The position numbers were made by a program, and so were the translations under genes. Below, in pieces: positions 24,624 to 37,601 of a stretch of DNA of 64,000 bases. Position 1 is the first letter of the stretch, and each line of letters begins with the position of its first letter. This DNA comes from Carya illinoinensis. Lineage: Eukaryota > Streptophyta > Magnoliopsida > Fagales > Juglandaceae. Where the stretch lies: assembly GCF_018687715.1 (NCBI RefSeq), contig NC_056754.1, positions 14,158,501 through 14,222,500 on the forward strand, given 5' to 3'. The notes under the pieces are model-generated. The model ran no database searches, had not been told where the DNA came from, and saw only the letters and a program-made list of their open reading frames with translations.

Positions 24624-25055
24624 TTACATAAACTTGAAGTTCTTAGCCTCATGTTTGAGACGCTCATTCTCTTCATACAATATCATGACATTCCTATCCA
24701 TGGGAACTGGCAAGTGGAATGAAAAATCCAATAAAGATTTCAACTGTTTATTCTTCTGCTGAAGGATTCCTTCCCTTGTGTGAGAATCTGAAATTCGAAG
24801 TACAATAATTTGTTCTTTAAGCTTTTTAACCTTATAGTTTCTGACTTGTAGCCGCTGGGAAAAAGCAACAATAGAAGATGAGTAGCGAGTCCCGAGACTC
24901 ACCAAGTCGTAAATAGCATCAAAATCTGACTTATTAGCCAAATTATTATTTTCTTACTGCAACATGACACTAATGGCAGCTATAGAAAGGACAAGAGGTT
25001 GAGGTATAGAATACCTCATGGATGGATCTAGAGAAATGTTAGAAAAATGAGCCAT
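24624..25055 (-). pseudogene. Copy A antisense ORF 1 (coiled coil), one stop
   Basis: Homologue of the antisense ORF at 37602-38039 in copy B. ATG at 25055, about 107 bp downstream of a TATAAAA box at 25162-25168 (both minus strand). Readable parts include SNISLDPSMR near the start, then KSDFDAIYDLVSLGTRYSSS, FSQRL, a charged heptad-like stretch, and LYEENERLKHEAKNFKFM at the end. A TAA near 24957 (MLQ*ENNN) breaks it, at a different place from the break in copy B. Function unknown; predicted mostly helical with coiled-coil segments. Confidence 0.75.
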
Positions 25056-25559
25056 TGAAAAAAGAATTGAAAGCTTAAATCTAGAATGTTAAAGGAATGC
25101 AAATGTGAGTTATAGAGATGAGAATAAGATTTTATGCGAATTGGATGAACTTTAAGACTGATTTTATAAGGTATCAAATGAGTGAAAATGATCATTTTTT
25201 TATAGTAACTCAGAACTCTCAATCTTGTTTGTCAACAACATCAGACGATTGTTCAAATCTCCAGCCACACTTGTCGGGTCACGGGCGGCTCTAATTTTTT
25301 AACTATCTACAGTTTCTACTAACACACTGTTTTTTTCAGTCCATTTACTTGTTGCGGAACCTTTTTAATGATGCCAAAAGGGGGAGAAGTTTTAAACTAG
25401 AACATTAACATTGTTTGAATTACTAAACTTGTTATTTATGCTTTGAATTATATTTATACTTTTGCTTGAAAAACTAACGCACATTCTCATATAGAACTTA
25501 AGTATTAATACAGGTTTCAGGTTCCATCAAGTATTTGTCATCATCAAAAAGGGGGAGAT

Positions 25560-26774
25560 TGTTGAACCCAATATTTCAAGTTTCGTATAATTATATATGT
25601 ACACATGGATTTTGATGATAACAAATAAATTCAAAGAATAAAGGAATCTCAAGCTCAAGTTGTCTACACAATGTAATCAAGCACATCAAGGAACCAAGCA
25701 TAAGCAAGAAGGGAACAAGTTCACATTAAAGTCATAGAGTAATATTGTAAATCTCTTAAAAATTCAAAATTAGGATTAAGGCTCAAAATTAATATTTTAT
25801 CATAAAGTATTAAAATAATTTTTCCATATGTGTATGAATATTTTGAAAATTAAATTTGAAAATTTTGAAAGATGATTGATTGTCATATTTCACATGTGCA
25901 TGACATGATTAAAGGTTTGAACTTTGAAAATATTAAAGATGATTGATGGTCATCTTTCACATGTGCATGCTTTATTTGAATATTTTCAAAAGTGATTGAT
26001 ACTTTTTTTGACTTATGGAAAAGGTAGATGATTTTGTTTGAAAAATTTTAAAAAGTAAAGTGTGCTCCTTTTGTCATATGGAAAAAGTAAAAAGATTAGG
26101 TTTGAAATTTTTGAAAAGTGAATGATATTGTTTTTGACATGTGCATCTTTTTAAATTTGAATATGAAATCTCATATGCCTATAAATAGATTATTTGAGAG
26201 TTTCACATTTACAACACCAAAAGCATACAACATTCATTCAAAACTTTTATTCTCTCTTCTCTAAGCATTGAGCTTTAACCCTTGTTCATTTTGAGAGATA
26301 TAGTTTATGCTGTATTGTTCTTATTTCACTCATTGAGGAGTGTTTTCTGATAACCTATCCACTATCAGCTCTTGTATCAGTAAAAGGGTATGTATAACCC
26401 TTGTGCGTGTAGAAAGTGTTCTACACAAGGAATAGTTGAATCACTACGTGTAAAGTGATTGCAAGTATAGAGGGTGTTCTACACAGATCCTTTATAGCGG
26501 TGTTGTTCAAAGGTGTAATAGGTTTCTATCTCCACCTGAAAGAGATTGAATAGTAAATTTGGGGATCCTCAAAGGGTAGCTTGAGGTGAGGACGTAGGCA
26601 GTAGGACCGAACCTCGTTAACATACTGAGTTTTCTTCTCTCTTACCCTTACTCTTTATATTTATTGCCATTTCGTATTTTTTTTATATTTTATATTGTAT
26701 ATTTGATTTATAATTGTTATTTTTTTAAATACAACTCAATTCACCCCCCTCTTGTGTTAGTCATCTAGACAACA
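25560..26774 (+). repeat. Sirevirus copy A right LTR
   Basis: Begins TGTTGAACCC directly after a GGGGGAGAT purine tract and ends GACAACA. It carries the same promoter-like stretch (CCTATAAATAGAT near 26178) as the other LTRs of the family. Confidence 0.9.
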
Positions 26775-28201
26775 TATTCCATAAATTTTTTTAAAATCTC
26801 TATGCCGACTAATCATCAATACCAAGCTAAAGACTTTTCATAGACACCAACCTGATCTAGTACCAGGAACCATAACGTCACATAGCCATAGATGTCAACA
26901 AGAAGAACTTGAAAATTGAAAACTAACTCCTTCCAAGAATGCGCCCCCAAAGTCTAAATTGTTATTTTACTCCCTTCCTAAATTCATGCTCAGTAACAAA
27001 AAATAATTCGAAAACACAAAATAAAAAAATAAAAACAACAACAACAACCGAGAGAAGAAAGAGAAATACAATGGCGGATGAGGGGAAAGGTGCAAGCGTG
27101 GAGGAGAACAGGCTAGAAGTAGAAGCAATTGAATGCCCAAAGCCAAGGCAACATCGTGAATCCGAACTTATAGAACCTCCTCGCATAGCTGACCAAATCT
27201 TACTCCAACAGGCCTAGCAGACTGTCAATGGTGGGCCAAACCGGGGAAGAGCCCGATATTGTTGCGCTCCGGTTAGGTCCAGGGTTCCAGTTGTTTGGAT
27301 TGTTGGGGATGGGGTTGGGACTAGGATCAGTGGTTTGGGTCTGTGAGCCGGTCTTCATGTCCACTAAGAACTCCAAAGGTACGGAGGATCAAAGATGTTC
27401 ATGGCACCACAAAATGATACACACAAGTCCCACACAAAGTCGCCATGTGGGATTTGTTTGGAAAATCATCGAAAGTGGACGGCTTTTAAATGTAATGAGG
27501 CAAATAAAACCACGTCGTTCGGTGTTGGTACAGATATAACAGAGACCTAGCACATTCATTTGTTCTTAATTGTCTTTACTTTTTATTTGCAATACTTTCA
27601 TTCAATTTGTGAGTTTTGTAATTGCTTCTCGTGCACTTGGCAAGAAGTCCTCTGTATTTCTGTTCATCCAACAGAATCTAGAAAACCATTAATTTGAGTA
27701 TTTTTACTCAAAAAGAAACAAGAAAGAACAGAGTTTGATTAGTTACTACCAATGGGTTTGATATCTAAATTTGTGAACAACCACAAAAAATGAAATGCAA
27801 CGACGATGAAAAAAGAATTACCTAAACATATACATATACGAAGGAAAAAAAATTCCCCAAACAGTGAACAATATATCTTCCCATTTTTTTCACTTCAATA
27901 AGACAATAACAATCATTCAGTGCAACAAGCAGAACTGAGACTCATCCAATTCGTATACACCAAACTGACACTGAGGAGAAATTCATTCAAAGTCATATCT
28001 ATCAACCAAAAATAACAACATCCAAAAGATCCATAAAATCATATCAAAATGACGAGAAATTTAGTGAAATTGATACCCAACAACCAAAAATAAAAACTTC
28101 CAGAAAATCAAACTCAAACTGAATGTTTGAAGCCCCACATCAAACATGGCATGAGACGAGTTCCTCTGCTGTCTAACCAGAGCCTCCATTCATGACCAAC
28201 T
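26775..28201. other. Interval between copy A and the solo LTR; small ORF at 27071
   Basis: No recognised gene. On the plus strand an A-rich leader with repeated AACAACAACA precedes ATG 27071, which opens a 48-codon frame (MADEGKGASVEENRLE ...) ending at 27217; it could be a first exon but nothing downstream supports it. On the minus strand a frame starting near 28190 reads out of the solo-LTR target site. The last five bases, CCAAC, are the target duplication of the solo LTR. Confidence 0.4.
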
Positions 28202-28883
28202 GTGACGCCCCCAAATTCCGTTTGGGATCGGTCGGACATTTGAAACGTCGAGACATGCAATACAAGGTTACCTGCCCCCGTTCATGACATATAAGATGCA
28301 ATATTCCTAACATGCATCTAACATTATGTAATATTCGCAGCGGATAATTTTTTTTCTTTAACAATACTATGCACCAAACTAAAAATATCTCAAATACTTA
28401 AAACATACTTCATATATAAAAATCCATTGAATAACTAAGATCACAGCACTAGTCCAAAATAGTTATGATCCAAAAGTACTGGAGAGCAACTCCATCGTAC
28501 AAGTAGTAATTTAACTACTATATTAATATTAACGACGCACCGCCGTTCAGTCGACTGTGTCTAGTTGATCAGCTCCTGATCCTCCTTCAGGTCCTGTAAC
28601 AAGATCTACCATTCGGGGGGAATGGTAGTTGGGACTACCACAGTAAGATTTGATTACAAATCTCAGCAAGTTAACAAAAAAAAAAACTTCCACACAGGCT
28701 AATGATGCATGGATGACAGTAAAAGCATAAATACATAATCAAATTCATAAATAATTAAAGCATAACTTAGCATACAATATAGCATAATTGACATAACTTA
28801 AATTGAAACATGAACTGAACTTGACTTGATATGAATTTGATCTGAAACTTGACTTAGCATGAACTTGCTCTGAAACTTGAATT

Positions 28884-29212
28884 AACATGAAAAATACATA
28901 CTCCACAGTTGTTGTGGCCCTATGTATTCTATGTAAACTTGACTTAACATGAAAAACACATACTCCACAGTTGTTGTGGCCCTATGTATTCTACGTGTAA
29001 ATACATATTCCACAGTTGTTGTGGCCCTATGTATTCTACACAAACTTGACTTAACATGAAAAATACATACTCCACAGTTGTTATGGCCCCATGTATTCTA
29101 CGTGTAAATACATACTTCACAGTTGTTGTGGCCCCATGTATTCTACGCATCACAATTATAGTTAAATACATACTCTACAGTTGTTGTGGCCCCATGTATT
29201 CTACACAAACTG
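28884..29212. repeat. Tandem repeat inside the solo LTR
   Basis: Six copies of a unit built on CATACTCCACAGTTGTTGTG and GTATTCTAC (about 37-40 bp conserved core), separated by two alternating linkers, one like CGTGTAAA and one like CACAAACTTGACTTAACATG. Small antisense frames through it (ending YIGPQQLWNMYL) are produced by the repeat and are not genes. Confidence 0.9.
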
Positions 29213-31372
29213 AATGTACTCAAGATGAAACGTGACTGGAATACAAAAGGACTGAAGCCCTGACGTAACATAACGTGACTTGAACATAACTTGAAATACA
29301 TGACCAACTTGAAATAGAAACATTTTGTAACATGGCATAACATATAACAGACAACATATTTAACATGACATACTTGTAATGTATAGTAATACATGACAGA
29401 ATATATTATGTAACAGATAAAAATTGATGACAGAATAAATTCTGTATAATAGACAATTACGTAATAACTTGGCATGGCATGACATATATGATAACATACA
29501 TACATACACTGTAGTTCTTTTACTTAGCACACATACACAATAGACTGATAGTAAGTTAAAAGCTAAACTTACCTCGATCTCCGCGTTTCTTATAAAACTT
29601 CAAGTGCGATCACGAGGAACTATAATTAGTGATTCTAAAAGTTAGAACTAAATCACTAATAATTTGAAATATGGAAAATACTAACTTAAAGAGTAAAATT
29701 TTCATTTTACTCTCTACATGTGGAAAAATGACCGTTTTACCCATAACTTAAGGATTTTGCATACTAACTCCAAAAGTTTCCAAAATTTACATTCCTCATA
29801 TAAATTTTGTCCTAAACTTAAATATTAACTCAGAAAAATTTAAAACAAAACACAACTATGAAGAACACACTATGGCCGAAACATCCATAGCTCATTTCCC
29901 TTGATTTTTGTTGCAATTCCTTCCAATTTCAAAACTCATGCTTAAACCAAAATTTTGCAACAAATATCTTCCAATCCTAAGTTCAAAACCATACTTAAAA
30001 CATCCATTTAGAAAAATATAATAATTAACACCAAACTTTTTTTGTAAAAAGATCCAAGCACTTGAATCACAAGTTTTGACCTTAAATCAAAACATCTCCA
30101 AGAATTTCAAAAATCAAATCTTACTTCTAACATATTCATAATATCATCCTAACATCAACCATGCTTTAAATCATCAAACTAAAGTCACCAAAATCACAAA
30201 ATAACATTTGGAGTTTTTGGTTTTACACTTAGTCCAAAAACAGAAACTTTTTCCTCAACTAGTTTTGATAAATCTCTTTATCTATGACTTATAAATATAT
30301 GATCTTCAAACCAAACCATCACAAGGTTTAAAAAGATGTCCTAAAACATATATAAGCTTCTAATTCAAGATCACATAGTTACAAATTAACCAAAACATAA
30401 ATTTAGCCAAGAATATCCACACTTTGGCTTATTTGAATATCTCTTTGCATAAAATTTCATATCTTTGAAACTAACATCAAATAACTTCAAAATAATAATA
30501 TAACATGTATATAAGATACTTAGGATCCTCCAATAAAATTATTAAAGTCATTAGAATAGGTTTAGACCACCAAAGAGTTAAACTTTTTCAAAACAGAAAC
30601 TGTTTTTCTTTTTCCAGTTTCTAAGTTTCTAAATCTAAGAAAATCTTTCATCAAAACCTTTAATCATGCAAAAATCCTCAACCAATAGTCACATATACAT
30701 GTTAAAAATACTCCATAAAAATTTCGGACCAATATCTATCCATTAGCTTGGTCAAAAACTCCAAACTATAACATATTCTCCAGTTTATCTCCTAGAATGA
30801 CCTTTCTATAGTTTACACAATATTTGACTGACCAAATAATCTTAAAATGGGGCAAATAAGATATCCATGTAAACTAGACTAAAAAAGAAACAGCTTATAT
30901 GAAGGAGACGTTATGATAAAACACTTACAACAGCTTCGAAATGGGTATGCAAAAGAACTCCTAAAAGCTGTCCAAGAGAGAGTGTTTGATAATCTTTTAT
31001 TGGAATGTGTAATTGAAGATAAGTTCATGAGTGCTGGCTGGACATACTTATGGACGAGATAAGGGAGGTGATAAGGCTGGAGTTGAGAGTTGAGTGTGGT
31101 TTTCTCCTACCCAAAATATCTATAAAAGATTATCTCAAAATATTCTATCCAATAATGTCTACAAAAATTAGCTCAATATATTTTCCAAATGTGGCGTAGA
31201 CTTGGAAGAGTAAGGTGGCTAAAATATTTCCATGTGTCCAAATAAAATTTCGCTAACCTAATTTGGACATTACACATTGTGATTTTGAAAAACACTGCGC
31301 TTAGTACGTTTACCGAGGTTACTATTCACTCCAAAAATAAACGTAACAAACTTAGTACTGAAAAATCCTAAA

Positions 31373-32711
31373 TGTTGAACCCAAGGTTTCAAGTTTTGTG
31401 TAATTATATATTTACACATGGATTTTGATGATAACAAATGAATTCAAAGAATAAAGAAGTCTCAAGCTCAAGTTGTCTACACAATGGAGTCAAGCACATC
31501 AAGGAAACAAGTATGAGCAAGAAGGGAACAAGTTCACATTAAAGTGATAGAGTAATGTTGTAAATCTCTTCAAAATTCGAAATTAGGATTAATGCTCAAA
31601 ATTAATATTTTATCATAAAGCATTAAAATACATTTTCAACATGTGCATGAATATTTTGAAAATTAAATTTGAAAATTTTGAAAGATGATTGATAGTCATC
31701 TTTCACATGTGCATACCTTGATTAAAGGGTTGAACTTTGAAAATATTAAAGATGATTGATTGTCATCTTTCACATGTGCATGTTTTATTTGAATATTTTC
31801 AAAAGTGATTGATACTTTTCTTGACTTATGCAAAAGGAAAATGTCTTTGTTTGAAATATTTGAAAAGTAAAGTGTGCTCCTTTTGTCATATGTAAAAAGT
31901 AAAAGATTAGGTTTGAATTTTTTGAAAAGGAAAGTGTGCTCCTTTTGTCATATGTCAAAAGTAAAAGATTAGGTTTGAAGATTTTGAAAAATGAATGATG
32001 TTGTATTTGACAATTGAAAAAGAAGAACCTTTTATTTGAATTTTTTGAAAAAGTGAATGATGTTGTCTTTGACATGTGAATCTTTTTAAATTTGAATATG
32101 AAGTCTCATATGCCTATAAATAGATCATTTGAGAGCTTCACATTTACAACACCAAGAGCATACAACATTCATTCAAAGCTTTCATTCTCTCTTCTCTAAG
32201 CATTGAGCCTTAATCCTTGTTCATTTTGAGAGATATAGTTTGCGTTGTATTGTTCTTATTTCACTCATTGAGGAATGTTTTCTGATAACCTACCCACTAT
32301 CAGCTCTTGTATCAGAAAAAGGGTGTGTATAACCCTTGTGTGTGTAGAAAGTATTCTACACGGGGAATAGTTGAATCACCACGTGTAAGGTGATTGCAAG
32401 TGTAGAGGGTGTTCTACACGGATCCTTTGTAGCGGTGTTGTTCAAAGGTGTAATAGGTTTCTATCTCCACCTGAAGGAGGTTGAATAGTGAATTTGGGAA
32501 TCCTCAAGGGGTAGCTTGAGGCGAGGACGTAGGCAGTGGGGTCGAACCTCGTTAACATACTGAGTTTGCTTCTCTCTTACCCTTACTCTTTATATTTATT
32601 GCTATTTCATATTTTGTTTATATTTTATATTATATATTTGATTTTATAATTGTTATTTTTTTTAATACAACTCAATTCACTCCCCCTCTTGTGTTAGTCA
32701 TCTGGGCAACA
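31373..32711 (+). repeat. Sirevirus copy B 5' LTR
   Basis: TGTTGAACCC ... GGGCAACA. It holds a probable core promoter (CCTATAAATAGATC near 32113), and upstream three or four diverged copies of a TTTTGTCATATG / TTTGAAAAG module that may act as enhancer repeats. Confidence 0.93.
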
Positions 32712-32713
32712 AT

Positions 32714-32724
32714 TGGTATCAGAA
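32714..32724 (+). other. Primer-binding site, initiator tRNA-Met type
   Basis: TGGTATCAGAA two bases after the 5' LTR, complementary to the 3' end of initiator tRNA-Met apart from the last position; it primes minus-strand DNA synthesis. Confidence 0.88.
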
Positions 32725-32770
32725 ATAAGAGCTCTATTATAAGATTAACTATCTTTTAAGTTAAGATCTT

Positions 32771-34405
32771 ATGGCTAACATTTCAGTTTCATTTGGTGAA
32801 GGTCAATCTAGTAGTCGGCCTCCACTCTTTTGTGGAGATAATTACTCATTCTGGAAAGTTAGAATGAGAATATTCCTTCAGGCTCAAGGTCGAAAAATCT
32901 GGAAATGCATTGTAAATGGACCTTATATTCCAACAAAAGTGGTTGATGGAGTAAAGGTCAAAAAGGAAGAAGAAGAGTTTGATCGTGAAGATGATAGACT
33001 TTATACTTTGAATTTAACTGCTATGAATTTATTATTTAATGCTCTCAATGGAAATGAGTTTAATAGAATAATGACTTGTGCTACGGCAAAAGAAATTTGG
33101 GATAACTTGGAAGTTACTTATGAAGGAACTTCGCAAGTCAAAGAATCAAAAATTTATATTCTTACTCATGAATATGAAATGTTTAAGATGAATGATGATG
33201 AATCTATTTCTAGTATGCATACTCGTTTTACTAACATCATAAACAGCTTGACAGCTCTTGGCAAAATTTATTCCAAGGTGGAGATAGTAAGAAAAATTCT
33301 CAACTCTCTACCAAAACGCTGAGAATCAAAAGTGACAGCGATTCTTGAAGCTAGAGATCTCAAGAAGCTCGAAATGAATGAACGCATCGGGTCACTTATC
33401 ACCCATGAGTACACATTAAAAAGAGGAGAAGAAGAAGGAAAGCCAAAGAAGAGCTTGGCACTTAAAGCTGTTCCTCATGAAAGTGAAAGTGATGACGATG
33501 AGGAAAATGAAGATAAAGATGAAGAAATTGCGATGATAACAAGAAGAATTCAGAGGTTCTTAAAGAAAAATAAAACTCCTCCGAGGAAATCCTTCAAAAA
33601 TTTTTCCAATAAAGATTCAGGTAAAAATGACACTTTAATTTGTTATAAATGCAATAAGTCTGGTCATATCAAGCCAGATTGTCCTCTGCTAAACAAAGAT
33701 CGAAACAAGGACAAGAAAGCAATGAAAGCTACATGGGATGATGATTCAAGTAGCTCAGATAGTGAAGCAAGCAATGAAGAATCAGCAAATCTTTGTCTTA
33801 TGGCTAAAGATGACATTGAGGTAACAAATCTTGATAATATTGAAGATCCTTCATATAAAGAATTGCAAAATGTTTTAGAAGAGGTTTATAAGGAATTTGA
33901 AAAATTAGGTATCAAATATACTGCTTTGAAAAAGAAAAATTCTTCTTTAACAAACAAAATTGATATTTTAAGAAAAGAAAGTATCATTTTGAAAGATGAA
34001 AATCTTGAGTTGAATAAGAAGAAAACCGATTTAGAAAATATTGTTGAAAACTTTACGAATGGAAAAAGAAATTTTGAAAAACTTCTTGGTAGTCAAAGAT
34101 GTGTTTTTGACAAGGCAGGTTTGGGATATATGCTAAAACAAAAATACAAACCTTATAAAAATTTCTTTGATAATCCTTTTACATCAAAGACCAATATTCA
34201 AAATTCTTTTCATAAAAATAATTTTGTCAAAAAAAGATATTATTATAATTATTCAAGTTCTTCATATATGTCACATGCTATTTGCAATTTTTGTAATAGA
34301 AATGGTCATAATTATCATACTTGTCCTATTAGAAGAAATCATACAATGACTATTAGGGCCATATGGGTACCTAAAAATCTTGTTTCTTCTAATACTAATA
34401 AATAA
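32771..34405 (+). pseudogene. Sirevirus gag (nucleocapsid), one premature stop
   Basis: Gag forms the particle that packages element RNA. From ATG 32771 it has a copia Gag domain (FWKVRMRIFL near 32850, EIWDNLEVTYEG near 33095), an acidic linker, a zinc knuckle CYKCNKSGHIKPDC near 33640, a helical coiled-coil-like stretch of about 90 residues, and a second knuckle CNFCNRNGHNYHTC near 34285. A TGA at 33320-33322 sits where the family has a Trp after LPKR, a G-to-A change; the frame is otherwise open to the stop at 34403-34405. Pol follows in a different frame. Confidence 0.92.
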
Positions 34406-34463
34406 AGGACCCAAAGAACTTGGGTACCAAGAAAAATCATTTTAATTGTTTTTATAGGTATGC

Positions 34464-37400
34464 ATGAAGTCATCCACAAGCAAAAACAAGTGGTTTTTAG
34501 ATAGTGGATGTTCAAGACACATGACAGGAGACAAGACTAAGTTCTTTGATCTTAGATCTAAAGAAGAAGGACACGTGACATTTGGAGACAACTCGAAAGG
34601 GAAGATTGTGGGAATAGGTAAAATTGGTAATGAATCTTCTCTCATAATTGAAGATGTTCTACTTGTTGAAGGTCTAAAACATAATCTTTTGAGTATAAGT
34701 CAATTATGTGATAAAGGATTTACAGTTACTTTCAAAATGGATAAGTGCATTATTTTGAATGATCATGATTGTAATATTTGTTTTATTGCTTTTATAAATA
34801 ATAATGTTTATACAATCGATTTTGAAGAAATTACCTCACAAGATGCTATTTGTTTTTCAGTTCAAAATGAAACTAGTTGGCTATGGCATAGAAGATTAGG
34901 TCATGCCAACATGGAACTTATTTCTAAACTTTCAAAAAATGATCTTGTGAGAGGTTTACCAAAAACAAATTTTCTTAAAGACAAAATTTGTGATGCATGC
35001 CAATTTGGTAAACAAACAAAAACTTCTTTTAAAACCAAGAAACATATTTCCACTACTAGATCATTGCAACTGATACACGTGGATCTTTTTGGACCAAATA
35101 GAGTTGCAAGTCTAGGAGGAAAATATTATGCATTTGTTATTGTTGATGATTTCTCTAGATATACTTGGGTCATCTTTCTTGCTCATAAAGATGAGGCACA
35201 TAATGCTTTTACCAAGTTATGCAAGAGAATTCAAAATGAAAAGGGCTATACTATTTCAAGTATTCGAAGTAATAGGGGAAAAGAGTTTGTTAATAAAAAT
35301 ATTGAAATATTTTGTGATGAAAATGGTTTTGTGCATAATTTTTCTGCTTCTCGAACTCCTCAACAAAATGGGATAGTAGAGAGAAAAAATAGATCTATTC
35401 AAGAGATGGCAAGAACAATGCTCAATGAGAACAACTTGCCCAGTTATTTTTGGGCCGAAGCGGTAAGTACTGCATGTTATGTTATAAATAGAGTTATGCT
35501 AAGGTCTAAATTAGATAAAACCTCTTATGAGCTTTGGAATGAGAAAAAGCGCAACATTGGTTACTTTCATGTATTTGGATGCAAATGTTTTATTTTGAAT
35601 GACAGAGATAATTTAGGCAAGTTTGATGCAAAATCTGATGAAAGTATCTTTCTCGGGTATTCTACTAACAGTAAAGCTTATAGAGTATTCAATAAAAAGA
35701 CTTTGACTGTACAAGAATCTATGCATGTAGTATTTGATGAATCTAATTCTCCACTCTCCAAGAAATCTATTGATGAAGAAACAGGAGGTATAAATAACAC
35801 GGAAAGTCTCAATCTCAACAAAGAGAAAACAATAGAGGAAGTTCAACATGGAGCCATCAGGAAAGATCATCAAAATTTAATACAAGATGCAACCAAACAG
35901 TGGAAATTTGTAAAAGACCATCCAGTGGAACAAATTTTCGGAGAACCTTCACGAGGTGTAAGTACTCGATCATCTCTTAGAAATATTTGCAATCATACTG
36001 CTTTTCTATCTCAGATTAAACCCAAAAATATTGATGAAGCACTTCTTGATGAATCTTGGATTCTAGCTATGCAAGAAGAGTTGAATCAATTTGAAAGAAA
36101 TAATGTTTGGACACTTATTCCTGGACCCAAAAATCATACTATTATTGGAACAAAATGGGTTTTTAGAAACAAGAAAGATGAGTCCGTAGTCATTACTAGA
36201 AATAAGGCTCGACTTGTAGCCCAAGGTTTTAATCAAGAAGAAGGAATCGATTATGATGAGACATATGCACCTGTCGCAAGATTAGAAACTATTCGAATGC
36301 TACTTGCATATGCTTGTTATAAAGATTTCAAACTTTTTCAAATGGATGTTAAAAATGCTTTCTTAAATGGTTTTATAAATGAAGAGGTATATGTTGAGCA
36401 ACATCCAGGTTTTGAAAATCATATTTTCCCAAATCATGTTTTCAAACTCACAAAAGCACTATATGGACTTAAACAAGCTCCTAGAGCTTGGTACGAAAGA
36501 CTTAGTGATTTTTTTATTGAAAAAGGTTTTTTAAGAGGAAAAATCGACACAACTCTTTTCATTAAATATGAAAATGATGATATTCTTTTGATTCAGATTT
36601 ATGTTGATGATATAATATTCGGTGCTACTAATGAAAATATGTGTCAAGTTTTTGCTAAGACTATGCAGGAAGAATTTGAGATGAGCATGATGGGAGAACT
36701 TACATTCTTTCTCGGATTGCAAATTAAGCAAGCAAAAAGTGGGACATTCATCAATCAATCAAAATATATTAAGGAATTACTGAAGAAGTTTGGGATGGAA
36801 AATGCTAAGGAAATTGGAACACCAATGAGTCCATCAACTAAACTTGATAAAGATGAATCCGGTAAGCCAGTTGACTCAAAGATATATCGAGATATGATTG
36901 GTAGCTTATTATATTTAGCAGCCAGTAGACCAGATATTATGTTTAGTGTGTGCTTATGTGCACGCTTTCAATCATCTCTAAAAGAATCACATTTAATTGC
37001 AGTTAAGCGCATTCTTAGATATCTTAGTGGTACAATTAACCTAGGGTTATGGTACCCTAAGCACACATCTTTCGATCTAATCAGCTACACAGATGCAGAT
37101 TATGCTGGCTGTAAAATAGATCGAAAAAACACTAGTGGAGCATGCCATTTCTTAGGTCATGCATTAGTTTCCTGGTTTAGTAAAAAACAAAATTCTGTTG
37201 CACTATCTACTGCTGAGGCATAATATGTTGCTGCGGGTAGTTGTTGTGCTCAAGTTCTCTACATGAAGCAACAACTTGAAGATTTTAAACTCAAGTATAA
37301 TCACATTCCAATCAAATGTGATAATACAAGTGTTATAAATCTTTCAAAGAACCCAATACAACATTCTAGAACTAAGCATATTGAAATAAGGTATCATTTT

Positions 37401-37553
37401 CTTCGAGATCATATGCAGAAAGGCGATATAATATTAGAGTTCACAAACACACACGATCAGTTGGCAGATATTTTCACAAAACCTTTACCAGAAGATAGAT
37501 TATGTATGATCAGAAGAGAAATAGGTATGATGCATGCTATGAATATCTCTTAA
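34464..37553 (+). pseudogene. Sirevirus pol: protease, integrase, RT, RNase H
   Basis: Protease: WFLDSGCSRHMTGD near 34500. GAG_pre-integrase: LWHRRLGHANM near 34880. Integrase: the first Asp in HVDLFGP and the Glu in GIVERKN are present, but the second acidic residue is Asn (SIRSNRGKEF near 35265). RT: FQMDVKNAFLNG near 36340 and YVDDIIFGATN near 36600. RNase H: DADYAG near 37093. A TAA at 37221-37223 replaces the Glu codon after TAEA, 110 codons before the real end (MHAMNIS, stop 37551-37553); the frame continues cleanly after it. The polyprotein would cut itself, copy the RNA and integrate the DNA; this copy could not. Confidence 0.94.
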
Positions 37554-37601
37554 AAGATAGACCAGAGTCAATAAAAATAGAGATAGATTTTTTAAATACT
37601 T

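Larger units (their letters stand above)
22800..26774 (+). mobile_element. Sirevirus (Ty1/copia) copy A, internally deleted
   Basis: An LTR retrotransposon of the same family as 31373-40552. It starts TGTTAAACTC and ends CTAGACAACA, with 5-bp target duplications TATTC at 22795-22799 and 26775-26779. The left LTR stops partway (22800 to about 23726) and continues directly into the RT/RNase H part of pol at about 23723; everything between, including PBS, gag, protease and integrase, is missing. The pol 3' end, one antisense ORF, purine tracts (AAAAGGGGGAGAAG near 25377, GGGGGAGA near 25551) and a full 3' LTR (25560-26774) remain. Non-autonomous. Confidence 0.93.

Noticed and set aside
28944..29505. 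Minus-strand frames with repeated YIGPQQLW
   Set aside because: They are produced by the minisatellite inside the solo LTR and have no independent support.
31785..32075. 96-codon minus frame, repeated at 39627-39917
   Set aside because: Lies in both LTRs of Sirevirus copy B, made of LTR internal repeats (Phe/Lys/Ser-rich). Its duplication reflects LTR identity, not a gene.
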